A program made the position numbers and the translations under genes. From assembly GCF_009729075.1 (NCBI RefSeq), contig NZ_VTGY01000034.1, positions 1-53,051 of the forward strand: a DNA stretch of 53,051 nucleotides, in the 5' to 3' direction. Positions 47,497 to 53,051 of the stretch are shown piece by piece (the stretch's first letter is position 1; each line of letters begins with the position of its first letter). Origin of the DNA: Mycolicibacterium sp. CBMA 226 (GTDB lineage: Bacteria > Actinomycetota > Actinomycetes > Mycobacteriales > Mycobacteriaceae). The notes beneath the pieces were generated by a model. It saw nothing but the letters and a program-made list of their open reading frames with translations. It searched no databases and was not told where the DNA came from.

Positions 47497-47530
47497 ACCG
47501 CCCGGAACCGATGAATCGGCTCCGGGCGGT
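47497..47530. terminator. Bidirectional terminator between convergent genes
   Basis: Outer stem ACCGCCCGGA/TCCGGGCGGT (10 bp, perfect) and inner stem CCGAT/ATCGG around GA. It lies between the small gene and the LLM oxidoreductase stop at 47540. Confidence 0.8.
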
Positions 47531-47539
47531 TGCCGTATC

Positions 47540-48391
47540 TCAGGCTGTCAGTAGACCCGAGTCGCGGATGGCTTCGGCCAGTGGCTCCAGCACGGCGGGG
47601 TCATGCGGCTGGGGGATGTAGATGATCGCGAGGTCCAGGCCTTCGGCAGCCAGGCCCGCAGCCTCGTCGACCACCTTGCGGTAGTCCCGGTCCTGGCCGA
47701 GCCGAACGTGCGCCGACAGGGTGATCTCCTTGGGGTCCCGGCCGATGTCGGCACAGTGTGCGGCGAGCACGTCGCGCTTGCGGGCGAACTCCTCCGGTGG
47801 TCCACCGACGAAGTTCCAGTGGTCGGCGTACTTGGCGGTGATCTTGAGGGTGCGCTTCTCGCCGCTACCGCCGATGCAGAACGGCGGGTGCGGCTGCTGC
47901 GGGCCCTTCGGCTCGTTGCGAGCGTCCTTCAGCTGATAGAACTTGCCGTCGAACGTCGTGGTCTCCTGCGTGAGCAGTCCCTTGAGCACAGCGCAGGCCT
48001 CCTCGAAGCGGTCGAACCGCTCTTTGATCGAGCCCAGCTCGATGCCGTAGGCGCCGGACTCCTCCTCGTTCCAGCCGGCGCCGATGCCGAGCTCCAGCCG
48101 GCCGTTCGAGACGATGTCCAGCGCCGAGGCCATGTTGGCCAGCACCGCCGGGTGCCGGTAGTGGATGCCGGTGACCAGAACGCCGACCCGCAGTCGTTTG
48201 GTGGCCTGCGCCAGCGCGGTCAGGGTGACCCAGCCTTCCAGGCACGGGCCGCTGGAGTCGGAGAAGATCGGATAGAAGTGGTCGAAGGTCCAACCGGACT
48301 CGAACGCGTCGATATCGTCGGCGGCCTGCCAAACGGCGAGCATGTCCGACCAGGTGGTGTCTTGCGGTGAGGTTTTGAAGGCGAATCGCAC
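47540..48391 (-). CDS. LLM-class, probably F420-dependent, oxidoreductase
   Basis: 283 residues of the luciferase-like fold. Visible are WTFDHFYPIF near 34, the TGIHYRHPAVLANMASALD region near 73, GIGAGWNEEE near 101 and PPFCIGGSGEKRTL near 169. Such mycobacterial enzymes usually use F420; substrate unknown. Confidence 0.85.
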   Translation of the reverse strand: MRFAFKTSPQDTTWSDMLAVWQAADDIDAFESGWTFDHFYPIFSDSSGPCLEGWVTLTALAQATKRLRVGVLVTGIHYRHPAVLANMASALDIVSNGRLELGIGAGWNEEESGAYGIELGSIKERFDRFEEACAVLKGLLTQETTTFDGKFYQLKDARNEPKGPQQPHPPFCIGGSGEKRTLKITAKYADHWNFVGGPPEEFARKRDVLAAHCADIGRDPKEITLSAHVRLGQDRDYRKVVDEAAGLAAEGLDLAIIYIPQPHDPAVLEPLAEAIRDSGLLTA

Positions 48392-48463
48392 GCTTATTGA
48401 AACTAGTCACGACAGGCGACTAATTCCTGTGAGTTTCCTCGGCGCGTTGGCAGACTGGACGAC

Positions 48464-49468
48464 ATGGACCCGGTGGCCGCGCTGCGTGAGATCGCCTTCT
48501 ACAAGGACCGTGCGCGTGAGGAATCCCGACGCGTCATGGCCTACCGCAAAGCCGCCGACGTCGTGGAGGCGCTGACTCCCGAACAGCGCGAGAAGCTGGG
48601 CCGCGTCAACGGCTGGCAGACGCTGGCGGGTGTCGGGCCCAAGACCGCCGCCGTGATCGCCCAGGCGTGGGCCGGGCATGAGCCCGATGCGCTGGTGCAA
48701 CTCCGCACTGCGGCAGCCGATTTGGGTGGGGGAGCGCTGCGTGCGGCGCTGAAAGGGGATCTGCACCTGCACTCCAACTGGTCCGACGGATCGGCGCCGA
48801 TCAGCGAAATGATGGCCACCGCACAGCGTTTGGGGCACGAGTACTGCGCGCTCACCGATCACTCGCCGCGGTTGACCGTGGCGAACGGCCTCAGCGCGGA
48901 CCGGCTCCGGCAGCAGCTGGACGTCATCGACGAAATCCGGGCCCGGTTCGCGCCGATGCGCATTCTCACCGGCATCGAGGTCGACATCCTCGACGACGGC
49001 TCGCTGGACCAGGAACCCGAATTGTTGGAGCGGCTCGACGTGGTGGTGGCCAGCGTGCACTCCAAGCTGTCCATGGACGCCGCCGCGATGACACGTCGGA
49101 TGGTCCGCGCGGTGTCCAGCGGCCGGGCCAACGTGCTGGGCCATTGCACCGGCCGGCTTGTCGAGGGCTCGCGCGGTACCCGGCCGGAATCGAAGTTCGA
49201 CGCGGCCGCGGTGTTCGCGGCCTGTGCGGCCAACGATGTTGCAGTGGAGATCAATTCGCGCCCCGAACGGCGCGACCCGCCGACTCGGCTGCTGAACCTC
49301 GCGTTGGAAACCGGCTGTCTGTTCTCCATCGACACCGATGCCCATGCGCCCGGCCAGCTCGACTTCCTCGGTTACGGAGCGCAACGGGCCCTGGATGCCG
49401 GTGTGCCGCAGGAGCGCATCGTCAACACGTGGCCGGTCGAGCGATTGCTGTCCTGGGCCGCCGCGTAG
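48464..49468 (+). CDS. HhH plus PHP-domain protein (PolX-like C-terminal part; Rv3856c-like)
   Basis: 334 residues. An N-terminal helix-hairpin-helix segment, TLAGVGPKTAAVIAQAW near 50, precedes a PHP phosphoesterase domain with metal motifs DLHLHSNWSDG near 99, LTDHSPR near 130, and IEVDILDDG, VHSKLS, and DTDAHAP further on. This is the arrangement of the C-terminal half of PolX, without the polymerase core. Probably a metal-dependent nuclease or phosphatase in DNA metabolism. Confidence 0.83.
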   Translation: MDPVAALREIAFYKDRAREESRRVMAYRKAADVVEALTPEQREKLGRVNGWQTLAGVGPKTAAVIAQAWAGHEPDALVQLRTAAADLGGGALRAALKGDLHLHSNWSDGSAPISEMMATAQRLGHEYCALTDHSPRLTVANGLSADRLRQQLDVIDEIRARFAPMRILTGIEVDILDDGSLDQEPELLERLDVVVASVHSKLSMDAAAMTRRMVRAVSSGRANVLGHCTGRLVEGSRGTRPESKFDAAAVFAACAANDVAVEINSRPERRDPPTRLLNLALETGCLFSIDTDAHAPGQLDFLGYGAQRALDAGVPQERIVNTWPVERLLSWAAA

Positions 49469-49471
49469 CGT
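49466..49471 (+). promoter_or_regulatory. -10 element of the small membrane protein gene (leaderless)
   Basis: TAGCGT lies 7 nt before ATG 49479 and overlaps the PHP stop codon (TAG 49466-49468). Confidence 0.5.
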
Positions 49472-49478
49472 CGGGCCC

Positions 49479-49901
49479 ATGGTTCTCGGTACCGCGACCG
49501 TCATCACGCTCTTCGCCGCCGGCCTGATCTTCCTGCTGGCGCTGATCCTGGGCATCTGGAAGTACCGGCAGATGGCCGCGGGCCCGGACCATCTGGCGCA
49601 CCCCTACGTGGACATCGCGCACCGGGCGGCGCTGATGTACTCGTTCTCCACCCTGCTGGTTGCGGTGTTCGTGCAGCTCAGTGCCTGGCCGATGTGGGTG
49701 AACCTCACGGCGGCAATGGTTTTGGTGTTCTTCTTCGTCGGCGCGATCGCCGCCTACATCCAGCACGGCTTCCGGCAGGACACCACCAACCAGTTCGCGC
49801 ACCCCAGCGGTGGTCTGCACGCCGGCATGATGGCGCTGATCGTCGGTGAGGTCGGCGGATTTCTGGTACTGCTATCGGGTTTCGTGGTTGCGCGGTTCTG
49901 A
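49479..49901 (+). CDS. Four-helix membrane protein (probably Rv3857c-like)
   Basis: 140 residues with about four hydrophobic segments (near 6-26, 50-65, 74-95 and 115-137). No catalytic motif. ATG 49479 is set by the leaderless -10. Assignment to Rv3857c rests mainly on its place beside the PHP gene. Confidence 0.7.
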   Translation: MVLGTATVITLFAAGLIFLLALILGIWKYRQMAAGPDHLAHPYVDIAHRAALMYSFSTLLVAVFVQLSAWPMWVNLTAAMVLVFFFVGAIAAYIQHGFRQDTTNQFAHPSGGLHAGMMALIVGEVGGFLVLLSGFVVARF

Positions 49902-49929
49902 ACTCGGCGTGCGGGCATACTCATTCACC

Positions 49930-50250
49930 ATGGCTGGTCGATCGACGCCGCGGTGGGCTGCACTGCTCACTGCGGCGTGCGTTCTGACTTCGTGCTCGGT
50001 GCACATCGGCGGCGGGGTGACGACCATGTCCAAAGCCCAGCTGGAGAAGACGGTCAAGGACAAGCTGGGCACCAAGACCGCATCGACCATCGATTCCGTG
50101 GTGTGCGACGGCGGTATCGAGGGCAAGGTCGGCGCGGCTCAGACGTGCACTGTGGTCACCGGCGCGAAGTCTCGCCGTGCGATGGTGACGGTCGCCGATA
50201 TCCGTGGGTCGGACATCGCGCTCAGCATCGAAATCATTCCCGGGCAGTGA
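49930..50250 (+). CDS. DUF4333 lipoprotein
   Basis: 106 residues. The signal ends in the lipobox LTSC (Cys about residue 22). The mature part, with pairs VVCDGGIEGKVGAAQTC, fits DUF4333, a small domain found in mycobacterial envelope proteins. Function unknown. The stop overlaps the next gene's GTG. Confidence 0.8.
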   Translation: MAGRSTPRWAALLTAACVLTSCSVHIGGGVTTMSKAQLEKTVKDKLGTKTASTIDSVVCDGGIEGKVGAAQTCTVVTGAKSRRAMVTVADIRGSDIALSIEIIPGQ

Positions 50251-50639
50251 CCCTGCGCGACTGCCTGCTGCAGCTGAACAGCCCGGCACGCCCGTGGCTC
50301 ATCCGCGACGGTGCTCCGGAGGGTGTCGACCTCGTGGCCGAGTGGAAGTCCGCCGATCCGGACTGGCGGCAGGTGCTCGAAGACCTCGCGGTGGCGCTGA
50401 CGTTCCAGATCCATCTACGACTGGATGTCGAGAACCGGCTCCTGCACGCGGTGGATCACCTGGTCGAGTGGCGGCAGGATGCCGACGGCCAGTGGATCGA
50501 GTGCCACGACACCGGTGATCTGCAGCTGTTCTGGTCGGGCAACTCGAACTGCATGCACCACCTGATCACGACCGACGACATCAAGCTCCCGATTCAGCAG
50601 TGCGTCGCCGACGCGGGGTGGACGTATCGCGTGGGTTAG
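50247..50639 (+). CDS. Unknown 130-residue protein, coupled to the lipoprotein
   Basis: I do not recognise the family. GTG 50247 overlaps the lipoprotein stop as GTGA. The protein is acidic and rich in Trp, His and Asp, has no signal or membrane segment, and includes three cysteines (one near the start, one in QWIECHDTG, one in NSNCMHH) plus a fourth near the end. It is probably cytosolic. Confidence 0.6.
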   Translation: MTLRDCLLQLNSPARPWLIRDGAPEGVDLVAEWKSADPDWRQVLEDLAVALTFQIHLRLDVENRLLHAVDHLVEWRQDADGQWIECHDTGDLQLFWSGNSNCMHHLITTDDIKLPIQQCVADAGWTYRVG

Positions 50640-50668
50640 TCCAGAACCGGGGGCGACGGTGCTGCCGG

Positions 50669-51100
50669 TCAGACCTCGTCGGAGAAATCGGCCGTGATCC
50701 ACCGGTCGGGGCGAACGGTGAACAGGACCGTCGCTACGCCCGCCATCGAGCGGACGAACTCGCGCCCGGCCTCCTCGCCCAGATAGCGGATCGCGATGGC
50801 CTCACGCGCGCTTTCCGGCGCCGGCGTGGTGGTGTCGATGACGGTGCCTTCGACTATGACGTACTGGTACGGCGGTTCCTCCCGCTGGACCACGAGGGAG
50901 ACGACGCCCGCCTGCTGGATGAGCTTTGCTTTGCGGCTGCCGGCGCCGGTGTTGATCCGTATCACCCCGTCGGGCGTGTAGTCGTACCAGATCGGGACGC
51001 TCGCCGGTGGGCGGCCACCTTCGGCGGCGACAGCCAGCACCGCTACGTGCTTGTCGGCGAGGAACTGTTCGCGCTCTGCTTCGGTCAGGTTTCTCGGCAT
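50669..51100 (-). CDS. PPOX-class F420-dependent oxidoreductase
   Basis: 143 residues of the split-barrel fold: HVAVLAVAAEGGRPPASVPIW, then the F420/flavin-type GSRKAKLIQQAGVVSL near 53 and RWITADF near the end. Substrate unknown. Its start lies 29 nt downstream of the dinB stop, so it may follow dinB on one transcript. Confidence 0.83.
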   Translation of the reverse strand: MPRNLTEAEREQFLADKHVAVLAVAAEGGRPPASVPIWYDYTPDGVIRINTGAGSRKAKLIQQAGVVSLVVQREEPPYQYVIVEGTVIDTTTPAPESAREAIAIRYLGEEAGREFVRSMAGVATVLFTVRPDRWITADFSDEV

Positions 51101-51128
51101 GAACCGGGCAACATCGCGTCGCCGCGCG

Positions 51129-52337
51129 CTATTCCGGCAACATCGGCATTTCCCAGCCGGGGTCCTTGCCGACGAGCACCCCGCGGGTCAGGCAGGCGTT
51201 GCCGAACTTCTGACGCACCAAGTCGACGGCGCAGTCCACCGCGGCGGTGTCGGGCTCGCCGTCGAACGGCAGCTCGAGCTGTTCGGTGCCGTCGTTGTCG
51301 ACGTTCGACACGGAGAACCCCAGCAGGGTCAGCCCCCGCTCGGCGATCAGCGGGCCCGCGTCGGTGACCAATCCGCGTGCGGCCGTGAGGATTTCATCGG
51401 TCGACGCCGTCGCGCGGCGCATGGTGTGCGACCGGGTGGCGCGACTATAATCGTCGAACCGCAGCCGCAGGATCACCGTGCGTCCGGTCCGTCCGCTGCT
51501 GCGCATGCGGCGGGTGATCCGGTCGACCAGGTTGATGATCATTGCGTCGATGTCGTTGTCGGACATGGTGTTTCCGCGCCGTCCGACCGCGCGCTGGGCA
51601 CCGACGGAGCGGCGACGAACGCCGGTGGTCACGCGCCTGCGGTCGATGTTGTGCGACAACGCGAACAGCTGTCGTCCCATGGCCGCGCCCACCATGGCGC
51701 CCAGTTCGGACTCGGTCAGGGCCGCGACGTCGGCGACGGTCTCGACTCCGTGTGTGCGGAGTTTATCCGCGGTCTTGGCGCCGACACCCCAAAGATGTTG
51801 CACGGGAAGCGGATGCAGAAAAGCCAGCTCGCGGTCCGGCGGCACCAGCAGCAGCCCGTCGGGCTTGGCCTCCCGGCTCGCGACCTTGGCCAGGAATTTG
51901 GTGCGGGCGATGCCGACCGTGATCGGCAACCCGACGCGCTCACGGACCGCCTCGCGCAGCGCGGCGCCGATCTGCACCGGGGTGCCCGATACCCGGCCGA
52001 GGCCGCTGACATCGAGGAACGCCTCGTCGACCGACAGTGGTTCGACGAGCGGCGTGGTGTCATGAAAAACCTTGAAGACCTCTCGGCTCGCCTCCGAATA
52101 GGCGGACATCCGGGGTGGCACGACGATGGCCTGTGGGCACAAGCTGCGGGCCTGGTGCCCGCCCATCGCGGTGCGCACACCGAAAGCCTTGGCTTCGTAG
52201 CTGGCGGCGAGCACGACGCCGGCCCCGACGATCACGGGGCGGCGGCGCAGCGCGGGATTGTCCCGCTGCTCCACCGAGGCATAGAACGAGTCGAGGTCGG
52301 CGTGCAGGATCGCTGCTTGAGTGTCCGACACGAACAT
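51129..52337 (-). CDS. dinB: Y-family DNA polymerase IV (DinB3-like)
   Basis: 402 residues; translesion polymerase. First catalytic segment HADLDSFYASVEQ near 12, second SVDEAFLDVSG near 102, and the steric helix region SYEAKAFGVRTAMG. A C-terminal QLELPF is a likely beta-clamp-binding motif. It lies beside ethR, as I recall dinB3 doing in M. smegmatis. The ATG start is inside an SOS box. Confidence 0.92.
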   Translation of the reverse strand: MFVSDTQAAILHADLDSFYASVEQRDNPALRRRPVIVGAGVVLAASYEAKAFGVRTAMGGHQARSLCPQAIVVPPRMSAYSEASREVFKVFHDTTPLVEPLSVDEAFLDVSGLGRVSGTPVQIGAALREAVRERVGLPITVGIARTKFLAKVASREAKPDGLLLVPPDRELAFLHPLPVQHLWGVGAKTADKLRTHGVETVADVAALTESELGAMVGAAMGRQLFALSHNIDRRRVTTGVRRRSVGAQRAVGRRGNTMSDNDIDAMIINLVDRITRRMRSSGRTGRTVILRLRFDDYSRATRSHTMRRATASTDEILTAARGLVTDAGPLIAERGLTLLGFSVSNVDNDGTEQLELPFDGEPDTAAVDCAVDLVRQKFGNACLTRGVLVGKDPGWEMPMLPE

Positions 52338-52344
52338 ATGTTCG
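52331..52344. promoter_or_regulatory. LexA SOS box overlapping the dinB start codon
   Basis: CGAACATATGTTCG is a perfect 14-nt palindrome with the mycobacterial LexA core CGAAC-N4-GTTCG. The dinB ATG (52335-52337, minus) lies within it. A further half-site, TCGATC/GTTCGA, is at 52352-52357. Confidence 0.7.
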
Positions 52345-52368
52345 CACAGACGTTCGATCAGCGGTAGG

Positions 52369-53004
52369 TCAACTGCCGTAGATGCTGGTCAGCCAGATGT
52401 GGGACAGGGTGTTGACGACGTCGTCGTGGGCGACGGCCCCGGGTTCGCCGGCGAGGGTGGCCATGATCATGCGCTCGTTCATCAGGTTGAGCGAGGTTGC
52501 CAGGTCTCGGGCGGGCAGAGTGTCGGGGGCGGCGCCGCGTGCGCGTTCCGCGCCGATCAGCGCGGCCGTCAGATTGATCCATTTCTGCATGAGGCCGGCC
52601 CAGAACTCGCGGAACTCGGGCACTGTTCTGACCGCCTCGACGCCGGCCCGGGCGGTGGCCGGGTGAGAGCCGAACGAGCTGAAGAAGATCTCGATTCCGT
52701 GCCGGATGGCCGCCTTGGGGTCGGTCGGCATGTCTTCCAGGGCGCCGTCGAAGCCGGTGTCGGCCCGCTTGATCAGCGGATCGAGCAGCGACAGAAGCAC
52801 CGCTTCCTTGGACGAGAAATAGAAGTAGAACGTCGGCCGGGAGATGCCGGCGCCTTTGGCCAGGTCATCGACGGAAATCTCGGAGAAGGAGCGCTGCTCG
52901 AGGAGGGTGGTCGCGGTGGCCAGAATGGCCGCTTCGCGGTCGTCGCCCGAGGGTCGGGCCGCGCGTCGACCCCGGGGGGACCGGGTCTGTGCGGCGGTAC
53001 TCAC
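52369..53004 (-). CDS. ethR: TetR-family repressor EthR
   Basis: 211 residues closely matching EthR (Rv3855): N-terminal PRGRRAARPSGDDRE, helix-turn-helix SVDDLAKGAGISRPTFYFYF near 44, and the end HIWLTSIYG. In M. tuberculosis it represses the monooxygenase gene ethA, which would lie beyond the window edge. GTG 53004 is chosen on leaderless spacing. Confidence 0.93.
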   Translation of the reverse strand: MSTAAQTRSPRGRRAARPSGDDREAAILATATTLLEQRSFSEISVDDLAKGAGISRPTFYFYFSSKEAVLLSLLDPLIKRADTGFDGALEDMPTDPKAAIRHGIEIFFSSFGSHPATARAGVEAVRTVPEFREFWAGLMQKWINLTAALIGAERARGAAPDTLPARDLATSLNLMNERMIMATLAGEPGAVAHDDVVNTLSHIWLTSIYGS

Positions 53005-53011
53005 GCGGCTG

Positions 53012-53017
53012 AGCCTA
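53012..53017 (-). promoter_or_regulatory. -10 element of ethR (leaderless)
   Basis: TAGGCT on the minus strand lies exactly 7 nt before GTG 53004. The remaining 34 nt to the window edge probably belong to the ethR-ethA operator region. Confidence 0.5.
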
Positions 53018-53051
53018 ACACTGCGTTGGGGTTTTTCGACAGACCGTTGAC

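Overview
The window is GC-rich actinobacterial DNA and almost certainly comes from a Mycobacterium, most likely a rapid grower. It carries recognisable homologues of M. tuberculosis treS, mak/pep2, fusA2, cyp138, msrA, gltB, gltD and ethR in mycobacterial gene order, F420-type PPOX and LLM enzymes, a KstR-type operator, an SOS box, and many leaderless starts (a TANNNT -10 element 6-8 nt before ATG or GTG). All calls come from reading the sequence; homologue names are from memory and no database was searched.

Layout. (1) 1-14.7 kb is an accessory reductive block. It holds three full-length carboxylic acid reductases (CAR), one of Nocardia type and two FadD9-like, together with an unknown small gene, a zinc alcohol dehydrogenase, an SDR oxidoreductase and a DMT transporter. 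(2) 14.7-17.6 kb has a DUF559/Vsr-like nuclease gene bracketed by near-perfect ~50-bp palindromes, then a secreted lipase-like protein. (3) 17.7-25.3 kb resembles the M. tuberculosis Rv0120c-Rv0127 region: an EF-G-like GTPase, a PPOX protein, a Pro/Thr-rich membrane protein, a phosphoribosyltransferase and a HugZ-like protein on the minus strand, diverging from treS-mak. (4) 25.3-31.2 kb has a secreted glycosidase, a MarR-controlled drug-type ABC exporter, an enoyl-CoA hydratase, pncA and two TetR regulators. (5) 31.2-39.1 kb resembles Rv0134-Rv0142: CYP138-like P450, epoxide hydrolase, msrA, a KstR-box SnoaL/epimerase pair, methyltransferase, SRPBCC protein, secreted repeat protein, DUF427 and AlkA-like glycosylase. 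(6) 39.14-39.87 kb is a junction holding a broken aquaporin remnant and AT-rich DNA. (7) 39.9-53.0 kb resembles Rv3859c-Rv3855: gltBD, polysaccharide deacetylase, LLM oxidoreductase, PHP protein, membrane protein, DUF4333 lipoprotein, PPOX protein, a Y-family polymerase with an SOS box on its start codon, and ethR at the edge.

How the genes fit together. The CARs would turn carboxylic acids into aldehydes using ATP and NADPH, and the neighbouring alcohol dehydrogenase could take them on to alcohols. The phosphopantetheinyl transferase that CARs need is not in the window. TreS and Mak form the trehalose-to-maltose-1-phosphate route toward alpha-glucan. GltBD makes glutamate. Several regulators have palindromes over their own promoters, which suggests autoregulation.

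Most noteworthy are the palindrome family beside the DUF559 gene, the CAR triplet with a shared promoter motif before two members, phased GGTAC boxes between a TetR gene and the P450, a textbook KstR box, the SOS box over the dinB start, a leaderless leader peptide coupled to the DMT transporter, an aquaporin pseudogene at a likely synteny junction, and a 46-residue gene between clear signals.
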